Assembly (NCBI GenBank): GCA_023386865.1
Contig: JAEWIV010000066.1
Coordinates: 1-10,785, forward strand
From: Pseudomonadota bacterium
GTDB taxonomy: Bacteria > Pseudomonadota > Alphaproteobacteria > Reyranellales > Reyranellaceae
Direction of reading: 5' to 3'
Length of the DNA stretch: 10,785 nucleotides
Position 1 is the stretch's first letter, and each line of letters opens with the position of its first letter. The notes under the pieces were generated by a model that saw nothing but the letters and a program-made list of their open reading frames with translations, made no database searches and was not told the origin of the DNA. The position numbers and the translations under genes were made by a program. Positions 1 to 6,696 of the stretch are shown here, in pieces.

Positions 1-1679
1 GCGCCGTACTTGTCGATGAGCTCCAGGGGGTCCATGGCGTTGCCCTTGGACTTGGACATCTTCTGTCCCTTCTCGTCCGTCACCAGGCCGTGCAGGTAGA
101 CGGTGCGGAAGGGCACGTCCTTCATGAAGTACATGCCCATCATCATCATGCGGGCGACCCAGAAGAACAGGATGTCCCAGCCGGTCACCAGCACGTTGGT
201 CGGATAGTACTTCTCGAGCGCCTTCGTCTCATCGGGCCAGCCGAGCGTCGAGAACGGCCACAGCGCCGAGCTGAACCAGGTGTCGAGGACGTCGGGATCG
301 CGCTCGAGCGCGACGTCCTTGCCGTAGTGGGCGCGCGCCTCGGCCTTGGCCTCGGCCTCCGACATCGCCACGAACACCTTCTTGTCCGGACCGTACCAGG
401 CCGGAATCTGATGACCCCACCAGAGCTGGCGCGAGATGCACCACGGCTCGATGTTCTCCATCCAGCGGAAGAACTCCTCGCGCCCGCGCTCGGGCACGAA
501 GCTGACGCGGCCGTCGCGCGCCGCCGCAATCGGCTGCTCGGCGAGCTTCTTGGCATCGGCGTACCACTGCTCGGTCAGGAACGGCTCGACCGGCACGCCG
601 CCGCGATCGCCATAGGGCACGGCGTGCGTGTGCGGCTCGATCTTCTCGACCAAGCCCGCCGCTTCCATGTCGGCGACGATCCGCTTGCGTGCTTCGAAGC
701 GGTCGAGGCCGCGATACTTCTCCGGTGCCTTGTCGTTGAGCTGCGCGAACTTGTCGAAGATGCCGATGGCCTCGAGCTTGTGGCGGCGGCCGCCCTCGAA
801 GTCGTTGAAGTCGTGCGCCGGCGTGATCTTCACCGCGCCGGAACCCTTTTCGGGGTCGGAGTATTCGTCGGCCACGATCGGGATGCGCCGGCCGACCAGC
901 GGCAGGACAGCATGCTTGCCGATCAGATGCTTCCACTTGGGATCGTCGGGGTGCACGGCCACGCCGGTATCGCCCAGCATGGTCTCGGGCCGGGTCGTCG
1001 CCACGACGATATGCTCGTCGCTGCCTTCGATCGGGTACTTGAAGTACCAGAGGTGGCCCTTGACCTCGCGCGATTCGACCTCGAGGTCGGAGATCGCCGT
1101 CAGCATCTTGGGATCCCAGTTGACCAGGCGGTTGTCCTTGTAGATCAGGCCGGCCTTGTAGAGGTCGACGAACACCTTCAGCACCGCGGCCGAGAGCCCC
1201 TCGTCCATGGTGAAGCGCTCGCGGCTCCAGTCGCATGAGGCGCCGAGCCGGCGCAGCTGGCTGGTGATGGTGCCGCCCGAGTAGGCCTTCCACTCCCAGA
1301 CCTTGGCCAGGAACTCTTCGCGGGTGATCAGCTTCTTGTTGGCGTCGTTGCGGCTTTCGGCGCCCTCGACGGCGAGCGCCATGCCCTCCTGCTCGAGATT
1401 GCGCACCACGACCATCTGTGTCGCGATGCCGGCATGGTCGGTGCCGGGCTGCCACAGCACGTCGTCACCCTTCATGCGGCGCCAGCGGATCAGGACGTCC
1501 TGCAGGGTGTTGTCGAGCGCATGACCCATATGGAGGCTGCCCGTGACGTTGGGCGGCGGGATGACGATGCAGTACGGCGCCTTGGGCGATTCCGGATGGG
1601 CGCGAAAAGCGCCGCCCTGCTCCCATTCGGGGTACAGGCGCGCTTCGATCTCCTTGGGGTCGTAGGTCTTGTCGAGCAT
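1..1679 (-). CDS. valS: Valine--tRNA ligase, N-terminal 559 codons (3' end cut by window edge)
   Basis: Cytoplasmic class I aminoacyl-tRNA synthetase that charges tRNA-Val with valine and edits misactivated threonine. Seen directly: the ATP-binding HIGH-type motif PPPNVTGSLHMGHA (HMGH at residues 50-53); the CP1 editing-domain signatures TTRPET (228-233) and GSGAVKITPAHDFNDFE (about 279-295); the WWGHQIPAW segment; and KMSKS at 540-544 just before the window edge. The family is usually near 900 residues, so the anticodon-binding domain and C-terminal coiled coil lie outside the window. The ATG at 1679-1677 has AAGG about 7 nt upstream and gives the typical short N-terminus before the HIGH motif. 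The gene follows popZ on the same strand, but an intrinsic terminator lies between them. Valine rather than isoleucine or leucine specificity rests on the VTGSLHMGHA and editing-domain wording. The identification is very secure. Confidence 0.97.
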   Translation of the reverse strand, partial: MLDKTYDPKEIEARLYPEWEQGGAFRAHPESPKAPYCIVIPPPNVTGSLHMGHALDNTLQDVLIRWRRMKGDDVLWQPGTDHAGIATQMVVVRNLEQEGMALAVEGAESRNDANKKLITREEFLAKVWEWKAYSGGTITSQLRRLGASCDWSRERFTMDEGLSAAVLKVFVDLYKAGLIYKDNRLVNWDPKMLTAISDLEVESREVKGHLWYFKYPIEGSDEHIVVATTRPETMLGDTGVAVHPDDPKWKHLIGKHAVLPLVGRRIPIVADEYSDPEKGSGAVKITPAHDFNDFEGGRRHKLEAIGIFDKFAQLNDKAPEKYRGLDRFEARKRIVADMEAAGLVEKIEPHTHAVPYGDRGGVPVEPFLTEQWYADAKKLAEQPIAAARDGRVSFVPERGREEFFRWMENIEPWCISRQLWWGHQIPAWYGPDKKVFVAMSEAEAKAEARAHYGKDVALERDPDVLDTWFSSALWPFSTLGWPDETKALEKYYPTNVLVTGWDILFFWVARMMMMGMYFMKDVPFRTVYLHGLVTDEKGQKMSKSKGNAMDPLELIDKYG

Positions 1680-1696
1680 TTGTGAGCCTTATAACG

Positions 1697-1725
1697 AAAA
1701 ACGCCACGGATGGCGCCGTGGCGTT
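1697..1725 (-). terminator. Rho-independent terminator between popZ and valS
   Basis: Perfect 10-bp inverted repeat, AACGCCACGG (1700-1709) against CCGTGGCGTT (1716-1725), with a 6-nt loop. Read on the minus strand it runs into five T residues (1697-1701) and then CGTTAT. It starts 23 nt after the popZ stop codon and ends 17 nt before the valS start codon. On the plus strand no T-run follows, so it acts in the popZ direction. Confidence 0.85.
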
Positions 1726-1748
1726 GGGTTCCTCGGGGCGCCTGGGGG

Positions 1749-2342
1749 CTAGCGGCGGGTCAGCCGGACGATCTCCCGTTCGACATAGCGCTCGACGAGC
1801 TGCGGCAGGTTCTGGTCGAGCCACTCCTTGAGCATCGGCCGGAGCGTCTCCTTGACGAGCTCCTCGACCGTCTTGGCGCCGGTTCCCACCGTCGGACCCG
1901 GATCGGCCGCGGCGGGAGGCGGCACGCTCTCCTGGACCGCCTGGTTGAGGCGGGCGAAGGCCGAGGCCGTGCTGCCAGCCACCCCGCCGCCGACCAGAGA
2001 GGGGTCGCTCGGATTGGCCGGCTCGATCGAGGGCTGCGGCATCTCGGCGGCGCGCACCGGATCGATGCGCGACAGCGGGATCGGCGGCGGCACGGCGGCC
2101 GACTTCGGTTCCTCGATCAAATCGGTGAGCAACAGCACGTCGTCGCGTTCGGCGCCGTCCAGCTTGGCCTCGTCGGCTGCTCCGACGCGCGACGGCGTCG
2201 CGGCCGGCCGCCCGTCCGGCCGATTGGCCGTTGCCTGATGGCCGCTGACCTGAGCGCGCGCCTCGTCGTCGGAAATGATCTTCCTGATCGACGCCAGGAT
2301 GTCGTCCATCGATGGATCGTTGGCGCTCTTGGGGTCAGCCAT
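1749..2342 (-). CDS. popZ: PopZ/DUF2497 polar organizing protein
   Basis: Self-assembling cell-pole scaffold. In Caulobacter PopZ anchors the ParB-parS centromere and recruits cell-cycle regulators to the pole. The 197-residue product has the family layout. There is a conserved short N-terminal helix (SMDDILASIRKIISDDE, residues 11-27), which in Caulobacter binds client proteins. A low-complexity Pro/Ala/acidic linker follows (about 28-155). The conserved C-terminal helical oligomerisation region spans about 158-194, including LRPMLKEWLDQNLPQLVE. Its ATG lies in the overlap TAATG with the tolC stop, so translation is probably coupled to tolC. A terminator follows the stop codon. A PopZ gene next to valS is familiar in alphaproteobacteria. 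Family assignment is secure; the polar role is inferred from Caulobacter. Confidence 0.9.
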   Translation of the reverse strand: MADPKSANDPSMDDILASIRKIISDDEARAQVSGHQATANRPDGRPAATPSRVGAADEAKLDGAERDDVLLLTDLIEEPKSAAVPPPIPLSRIDPVRAAEMPQPSIEPANPSDPSLVGGGVAGSTASAFARLNQAVQESVPPPAAADPGPTVGTGAKTVEELVKETLRPMLKEWLDQNLPQLVERYVEREIVRLTRR

Positions 2343-3790
2343 TACTTGCTCCCGAAGCCACCGCTGGTCGTGGTCGTCGGGGCTGGCGCCGGCGGCGGGC
2401 CCTGCGTCTCGCCGGCGGTTCCCCAGCCGATCCAGCGGGAGCCCACCTCGTTATAATAGCGCTCTTCGTCGTAATACTCGACCGGCAGGGCCATGCTGCG
2501 CGCCGTCAACCGGCCGATGCCCGCCAGGACGCCGTAGTACGACACCTGGGTGTCACGCCGCGCCTGCACCAGGTTGACCTGGGAGTTCAGCAGTTCCTGC
2601 TCGGCGTTCAACACGTCCAGCGTGGTGCGTGAGCCGACCAGCGCTTCCTGGCGCACGCCGTTCAAGGCGACTTCGTTGGCTCGCACCTGCGCCTCGAAGG
2701 AGGTCACGCGCGAGCGCGACGCATCGAGCTGGCGCCAGGCGCGGATCACGTTCTCGGCCGCGGTGCGGCGGGCGCTGTCGAGCTCGTTGCGGCGCTGGGC
2801 GACCAGCTCCTTGGCCTGGCGGATACGCGACCATTCGCTGCCGTTCTGGTAGATCGGCACCGTCGCCTGGAGGCGGACGCCATAGGTGTAATAGCGGTCG
2901 GTCGGGACCTGCAGATCCGCCTGATACTGCACCACGCCGACCAGGTTCACCTGGGGCAGCAGGTCGCCGACGGCGGTGTTAACGCTGTAGGATGCGGCCG
3001 AAATCCGGTACTGCGCCGATACCGCGCGCGGCCCCATGTCCATGGCCAGCGAGATCGCCTCGTCTTCGCTGACCGGCAGGCCGCCGATCAGGGCCATTTC
3101 GCCCAACCGGCCTGGCCGCTGGCCGATGGTGCGCTGGAACGCCGCCTCGGCGATGCGCACCTGGGTCTCGGCCTGCACCAGGTCGGCGCGCGCGCCCTCG
3201 AGGCGTGCCTCGGCCTGCGACACGTCGGTAATCGTCAATTCGCCGACGCGGAAACGCTCGCGCGTGGCGTCCAACTGCTGGATCAGCACGCGCACGTTGT
3301 TGCGGCGGGCATCGGCGATGGCGATGTTCTGCACCAGGTCGGCATAGGACGTGACCGCCGCCAACAGCACGGTCTGCTCGGTATCGGCGAGCGCCGCGCG
3401 CTGGGCCTGGATGTTGGCCTGCGCCGTCTTGGTCTCCGAGATGGTCTTGCCGCCCCGGAAGATCGGCTGGGTCATCGTCAGGGTCGTGAACTTGCCGTTC
3501 AGCAAGTAGAAGGTCGGCGTCGTGCGGATCGAATACGAGTCCTGCTCGAGCTTGTTGTACTCGAGCGACAGCGTGACCCTCGGCCGCCAGTTGGCGACAG
3601 CCTGGGCCAGCGTTTCGTCCGTCTGCCTCAGGAGCGCGCGGGATGCCAGCAAGTCGGGGTTGCTGTTGTAGGTGGTCGACAGCGCCTCGATCAGGCTCTG
3701 CGACCACGCCTGCGGGGCGGTCCCCACTCCGACCGCGAGGGCGCACACTGCCGCTGCGCGCGCTAGCCTCAAGCTGGGCCGGATACGCAT
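2342..3790 (-). CDS. tolC: TolC-family outer-membrane efflux/type I secretion channel protein
   Basis: Trimeric outer-membrane channel that joins type I secretion or RND-type pumps to the exterior. From the chosen ATG the product is 482 residues, normal for the family. The N-terminus (MRIRPSLRLARAAAVCALAV...) is a classic signal peptide: basic, then hydrophobic, with likely cleavage after AWS at residue 30. The mature part opens with the TolC signature LIEALSTTYNSNPDLLASRA, followed by the two OEP repeats rich in Ala, Gln and Arg helices. A Pro/Thr/Gly-rich tail ends the protein. The reading frame stays open upstream to 4039, but those 83 codons overlap the methyltransferase gene and precede the signal peptide. 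The ATG at 3790 also has a GGGGA ribosome site about 7 nt before it. The gene lies 82 nt after the pcm-like gene and overlaps popZ by one base. Substrates cannot be read from the sequence. Confidence 0.93.
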   Translation of the reverse strand: MRIRPSLRLARAAAVCALAVGVGTAPQAWSQSLIEALSTTYNSNPDLLASRALLRQTDETLAQAVANWRPRVTLSLEYNKLEQDSYSIRTTPTFYLLNGKFTTLTMTQPIFRGGKTISETKTAQANIQAQRAALADTEQTVLLAAVTSYADLVQNIAIADARRNNVRVLIQQLDATRERFRVGELTITDVSQAEARLEGARADLVQAETQVRIAEAAFQRTIGQRPGRLGEMALIGGLPVSEDEAISLAMDMGPRAVSAQYRISAASYSVNTAVGDLLPQVNLVGVVQYQADLQVPTDRYYTYGVRLQATVPIYQNGSEWSRIRQAKELVAQRRNELDSARRTAAENVIRAWRQLDASRSRVTSFEAQVRANEVALNGVRQEALVGSRTTLDVLNAEQELLNSQVNLVQARRDTQVSYYGVLAGIGRLTARSMALPVEYYDEERYYNEVGSRWIGWGTAGETQGPPPAPAPTTTTSGGFGSK

Positions 3791-3872
3791 TCGAGATTCC
3801 CCATTTGTGGCTGGTAGCCTAACATTGGTCAGTTTCGCTTTCCTAGTCCCAGAACCGACCTGCCGATGCGAT

Positions 3873-4532
3873 TCAGAAAGTGAAGCGAGGCGGCGGCGCG
3901 AAGCCCGGCAGGGTCGGAGTCCCGGCATCGAAAAGCGGCCGTCCGGAAGCCACGCCATGCTCTTTGACGAAGAGTTGGGCACTGCCCAGCGCGCCGGGCG
4001 GCCCGGCGACGATGGTCCCCATGCGGCCGCCATCCACAAGCTGGTCGAGAATTGCCGGCGGGACCTGCTGGATGGCGCCCTCTATGAGGATGACGTCGTA
4101 GGGTCCCGAGGCGGCCGCCCCGGCCTCCAGTGGCCCGACCTTCTGCTCGATGTTCGTGAGGCCGAGCGCCCTGATCGTGGACTCGGCTGCGGCGGCCAGA
4201 CCGGCATCGCTTTCGACGGCGACCACCGATTTCACCAGTCGTGCCAATAGTGCGGCGCCGTAGCCTCGCCCCGAGGCCACCACCAGGGCGCGATCGGTAT
4301 TGCGTGGCTGCAAGACCTGGATAAGCCGCGCCAGAATCATGGGCTCCATGAGGAAGCGCCCGTTGCCGAGCGGCACGTCCTCGTCGGAATAGGCCACGGC
4401 GCGCGATCCCTCGGGCAGGAAGTCCTCGCGCGGCAGCCCACCAATCGCGGCCAGCAGTTGGCTGTTGGTCACCCGGTTGGGCCGCAGCTGGCCTTCCACC
4501 ATGTTGCGGCGCGCGAGCGTGAAGTCGGTCAT
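3873..4532 (-). CDS. Divergent protein-L-isoaspartate O-methyltransferase-like protein
   Basis: Member of the PCMT fold family, whose classical enzymes use SAM to methylate isoaspartate in damaged proteins. The 219-residue product starts with the typical NMVEGQLRPNRVTN segment (10-23), then AYSDEDVPLG (47-56) and MEPMILARL (62-70). A Rossmann-like motif I is present but altered: VVASGRGYGAAL at 84-95, where true enzymes have an acidic residue and GTGSGY. An acidic residue follows strand 2 (E107 in AVESD). The catalytic neighbourhood is changed: the usual G-Q-T-I-S-Q-P reads G-R-F-L-M-E-P (58-64), so the Thr/Ser is missing. Post-motif I reads YDVILIEGAIQQVPPAILDQL. SAM-fold membership is clear; isoaspartate activity is doubtful. 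It leads the pcm-like/tolC/popZ unit, with a promoter at 4559-4588 and AGAGGG 6 nt before its ATG. Databases often call such proteins pcm. Confidence 0.85.
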   Translation of the reverse strand: MTDFTLARRNMVEGQLRPNRVTNSQLLAAIGGLPREDFLPEGSRAVAYSDEDVPLGNGRFLMEPMILARLIQVLQPRNTDRALVVASGRGYGAALLARLVKSVVAVESDAGLAAAAESTIRALGLTNIEQKVGPLEAGAAASGPYDVILIEGAIQQVPPAILDQLVDGGRMGTIVAGPPGALGSAQLFVKEHGVASGRPLFDAGTPTLPGFAPPPRFTF

Positions 4533-4558
4533 CCCTTGCCCTCTAGATGTGGCCCGTT

Positions 4559-4588
4559 TTTATAGGCGGTGGCGCACAATAGCGTCAA
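4559..4588 (-). promoter_or_regulatory. Sigma70-like promoter for the pcm-like/tolC/popZ unit
   Basis: On the minus strand, TTGACG (4588-4583) and TATAAA (4564-4559) are separated by 18 bp. Both hexamers are close to consensus. They lie 27-56 nt upstream of the methyltransferase ATG, predicting a leader of roughly 20 nt. The site is back to back with the tRNA-Cys promoter. Predicted by eye only. Confidence 0.65.
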
Positions 4589-4629
4589 AGGTGCTGAGAG
4601 CTCATGCCGTCCGTCCAGGGGGCGGGCGC

Positions 4630-4658
4630 TTGCCCTGGCTGGGCCGCGTGGGTATAGC
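4630..4658 (+). promoter_or_regulatory. Promoter of tRNA-Cys
   Basis: TTGCCC (4630-4635) and TATAGC (4653-4658) are separated by exactly 17 bp. The -10 box ends 17 nt before the first base of the mature tRNA, so transcription would start about 10 nt upstream of it, a normal arrangement for a tRNA gene. GC-rich bases follow the -10, as in a stringent-type discriminator. Confidence 0.6.
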
Positions 4659-4675
4659 AGCGCCGCTCCTCGTGC

Positions 4676-4749
4676 GGCCTGGTGGCAGAGTGGTGATGCA
4701 GCGGACTGCAAATCCGCGTATGCCGGTTCGATTCCGGCCCAGGCCTCCA
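4676..4749 (+). tRNA. tRNA-Cys (anticodon GCA)
   Basis: Complete cloverleaf of 74 nt including encoded CCA. Acceptor GGCCTGG (4676-4682) pairs with CCAGGCC (4739-4745). The anticodon stem GCGGA/TCCGC encloses loop CTGCAAA with anticodon GCA at 4708-4710. T stem GCCGG/CCGGC encloses TTCGATT. The discriminator is T (4746), the U73 that cysteinyl-tRNA synthetase recognises. First gene of a plus-strand tRNA pair. Confidence 0.97.
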
Positions 4750-4774
4750 CGATTCCGACGTGAGCGACAGCATA

Positions 4775-4804
4775 TTGGGTTTTCTGTGACCCAGGCGCTT
4801 CTTT
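4775..4804 (+). other. Weak hairpin followed by a T-rich run after tRNA-Cys
   Basis: TGGGT (4776-4780) pairs with ACCCA (4789-4793) around an 8-nt loop, with a possible extra T-G pair outside. A T-rich stretch, CTTCTTT (about 4798-4804), follows after five bases. It could be a weak terminator or a processing hairpin between the two tRNAs. The short stem and interrupted T-run make this uncertain. I saw no convincing separate promoter for tRNA-Asn in the 136-nt spacer, which also contains the 10-bp palindrome CGGCATGCCG (4856-4865). Confidence 0.25.
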
Positions 4805-4885
4805 GAGGCCTTGCATGCCTCGGGACGCTCTGCCAAAACACCGCGCCTTCCCGTCCGGCATGCCGCGCCGACGTGAGGTTCTTGA

Positions 4886-4960
4886 TCCGGGGTAGCTCAG
4901 CGGTAGAGCAATCGGCTGTTAACCGATCGGTCGCCGGTTCGAATCCGGCCCCCGGAGCCA
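4886..4960 (+). tRNA. tRNA-Asn (anticodon GTT)
   Basis: Complete 75-nt cloverleaf with encoded CCA. Acceptor TCCGGGG (4886-4892) pairs with CCCCGGA (4950-4956). D stem is GCTC/GAGC. Anticodon stem ATCGG/CCGAT encloses CTGTTAA with anticodon GTT at 4918-4920. T stem GCCGG/CCGGC encloses TTCGAAT. The discriminator is G (4957), as expected for Asn. It lies 136 nt after tRNA-Cys and is followed by a terminator after 5 nt. Confidence 0.97.
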
Positions 4961-4965
4961 ATTTG

Positions 4966-4998
4966 GGGCCGCTCTCGTTCCTGAGGGCGGCCCTTTTT
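4966..4998 (+). terminator. Rho-independent terminator after tRNA-Asn
   Basis: An 11-bp GC-rich stem, GGGCCGCTCTC (4966-4976) with GAGGGCGGCCC (4983-4993), containing one G-T wobble and closed by a 6-nt loop, runs directly into five T residues (4994-4998). It begins 5 nt after the tRNA CCA end and finishes only 15 nt before the start codon of the next gene. Confidence 0.9.
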
Positions 4999-5013
4999 GC
5001 ATTCGGAGCCCAA

Positions 5014-5628
5014 ATGCCGCCGCGCGCCCTGCCCAACGAGACCGTCGAGCTGGTCGACCATGTCGTGGCCTACCAGGGCCGCTTCCGCATCAGCCGGTAC
5101 CAGTTGCGCCACGGCCTCTACCAGGGCGGTCAGAGCGCCATCCTCAAGCGCGAGGTGTTCGAGCGTGGCACCGCGGCCGCCGTCCTGCCCTACGACCCGC
5201 GCCGCGACGAGGTGGTGCTGATCCGCCAGTTCCGCGCCGGCTCCTATGTCGCCGGCCGCCATCCCTTCACCTGGGAGATCGTCGCCGGGATAATCGAAGA
5301 GGGCGAATCGCCCGAGGAGCTGGCGCGCCGAGAAGCCGTCGAGGAAGCATCGCTCGAGATCAGGGAAACGATTCCCATCCATGACGTTATCGTCAGTCCT
5401 GGCGCGTGCTCCGAAGGCTGCGTGATCTTCCTCGGTCATGTCGACGCGACGAACGCAGGAGGAATTTTCGGTCTGGAGACCGAAGGCGAGAATATTTTGG
5501 TGAAAGTCCTGCCCTTCGCAGAAGTACTCACCATGCTGGAACACGGCGAGATCGACAACGCGATCGCTGTGATCGCGTTGCAGTGGTTGGCCCTGCATCG
5601 CGACGAGGTGCGCGCACGCTGGCGTTAG
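5014..5628 (+). CDS. nudF: Nudix hydrolase, ADP-ribose pyrophosphatase type
   Basis: Predicted to hydrolyse ADP-ribose or related NDP-sugars to AMP plus sugar phosphate, using divalent metal in the cytoplasm. The 204-residue product matches the ADPRase length. An N-terminal beta-rich part (YQGRFRISRYQLRHG) precedes RGTAAAVLPYDPRRDEVVLIRQFR. The Nudix box is at 92-114: G92, E98, R106, E107, E110 and E111 are all present. The usual Gly near its end is Ser113 (EEASL), so all metal-binding Glu are kept. SPGACSE at 128-134 is an ADPRase-type signature. The frame is open further upstream, but that part is translated tRNA-Asn and terminator. The ATG at 5014 has GGAG five nt before it. It is first of four co-directional genes. 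The nudF symbol reflects subfamily resemblance; the exact substrate is unproven. Confidence 0.87.
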   Translation: MPPRALPNETVELVDHVVAYQGRFRISRYQLRHGLYQGGQSAILKREVFERGTAAAVLPYDPRRDEVVLIRQFRAGSYVAGRHPFTWEIVAGIIEEGESPEELARREAVEEASLEIRETIPIHDVIVSPGACSEGCVIFLGHVDATNAGGIFGLETEGENILVKVLPFAEVLTMLEHGEIDNAIAVIALQWLALHRDEVRARWR

Positions 5629-5631
5629 TGC

Positions 5632-5649
5632 GACCGTCGCGATACGGTC
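5632..5649. repeat. Small inverted repeat before the cysteine synthase gene
   Basis: GACCGT (5632-5637) and ACGGTC (5644-5649) form a perfect 6-bp dyad with a 6-nt spacer in the 60-nt gap between the Nudix and cysteine synthase genes. No T-run follows, so it is not an intrinsic terminator. It could be an operator or mRNA hairpin, or chance in GC-rich DNA. Confidence 0.25.
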
Positions 5650-5688
5650 CGGCCAGGGAAGCGCAGGGTCTGATAGAGCGAGCATCGC

Positions 5689-6690
5689 ATGGACGTTCGG
5701 TCGGGTTTCATCGATAGCATCGGCAAGACGCCGCTGATCAAGCTGATCGCCGCATCACGGGCGACGGGCTGCAACATCTACGGCAAGGCCGAGTTCCTCA
5801 ATCCGGGAGGCTCGGTCAAGGATCGCGCGGCGCTGGCCATCATCGAGGACGCCGAGAACAAGGGAAAGCTCAGGCCCGGCGGCGTGATCGTCGAGGGCAC
5901 TGCCGGCAACACCGGCATCGGCATCGCTCTGGTCGCCAATGCGCGCGGCTATCGCTCGGTGATCGTGATGCCCGAGACGCAGAGCCAGGAGAAGAAGGAC
6001 ATGCTGCGCCTGTGCGGCGCCGACCTTCGGCTCGTGCCGGCCCTGCCCTACGCCAACCCCGGCAACTACGTTCGCTACTCGGGCACGCTCGCCGAGGAGA
6101 TGGCCAAGACCGAGCCTAACGGCGCGATCTGGGCCAACCAGTTCGACAACACCGCCAACCGGGACGGCCATTACCGGACCACCGGCCCCGAGATCTGGGA
6201 ACAGACCGACGGCACGGTCGACGGCTTCACCTGGTCGGTCGGCAGCGGCGGCACGCTGGGCGGGGTGGCGCGTGCGCTCAAGGAACGCAATCCCGGCATC
6301 AAGATCGCGCTCAGCGATCCGATGGGCTCGGCACTCTACAACTGGCACACCAAGGGTGAGCTGAAGGCCGAAGGCAACTCGATCACCGAGGGCATCGGCC
6401 AGGGCCGCGTAACCGCCAACCTGCAAGGCACGCCATTGGACATGGCCTACCAGATCACGGACGAGGAAGCCTTCCCCGTCCTGTACGACCTCATCCGGCA
6501 CGAAGGCCTGGTGCTGGGCGGCTCGACCGCGATCAACGTCGTCGGCGCCATGCGGCTGGCGCGCGATCTCGGGCCGGGCAAGACGATCGTCACCATCCTC
6601 GCCGACGGCGGCCAACGCTATCAGTCCAAGCTCTTCAATCCGGCTTTCCTGCGCGAGAAGAACCTGCCCTTGCCGCCCTGGATGGCGTAG
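5689..6690 (+). CDS. cysK: Cysteine synthase family PLP enzyme
   Basis: Fold-type II PLP enzyme of the O-acetylserine sulfhydrylase/cystathionine beta-synthase family, which makes L-cysteine from O-acetylserine and sulfide. The 333-residue product has IGKTPLIKL (11-19) and the PLP-lysine motif NPGGSVKDRAAL with K44. The substrate-binding loop is TAGNTG (71-76), where classical enzymes have TSGNTG. The phosphate-binding loop reads GSGGTLGG. ITEGIGQGR lies near the C-terminal third, and the end reads KLFNPAFLREKNLPLPPWMA. This long form with TAGNTG and the FNP...PPW tail resembles a subgroup annotated as cysteine synthase A in alphaproteobacteria. GAGCG is the only weak ribosome site. The gap to kynU is 6 nt, so the two PLP enzymes are almost certainly co-transcribed. 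Family is certain; the exact sulfur or nucleophile substrate is not. Confidence 0.9.
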   Translation: MDVRSGFIDSIGKTPLIKLIAASRATGCNIYGKAEFLNPGGSVKDRAALAIIEDAENKGKLRPGGVIVEGTAGNTGIGIALVANARGYRSVIVMPETQSQEKKDMLRLCGADLRLVPALPYANPGNYVRYSGTLAEEMAKTEPNGAIWANQFDNTANRDGHYRTTGPEIWEQTDGTVDGFTWSVGSGGTLGGVARALKERNPGIKIALSDPMGSALYNWHTKGELKAEGNSITEGIGQGRVTANLQGTPLDMAYQITDEEAFPVLYDLIRHEGLVLGGSTAINVVGAMRLARDLGPGKTIVTILADGGQRYQSKLFNPAFLREKNLPLPPWMA

Positions 6691-6696
6691 GCGGCG

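Noticed and set aside
90..1238. 382-codon plus-strand open frame
   Set aside because: It is antisense to valS, whose HIGH, editing and KMSKS motifs are intact. The translation is His/Arg/Leu-rich with no domain.
1680..1748. T-box or attenuator leader for valS
   Set aside because: The hairpin begins 23 nt after the popZ stop. There is no space for a specifier stem or leader peptide.
3791..4039. 83-codon N-terminal extension of the TolC frame
   Set aside because: It overlaps the methyltransferase gene and would bury the signal peptide that begins at 3790.
4529..5036. Minus-strand small frames and a plus-strand extension to 4873 over the tRNA region
   Set aside because: These are translated tRNA-Cys and tRNA-Asn genes and their spacers; such conceptual proteins are a known annotation artefact.
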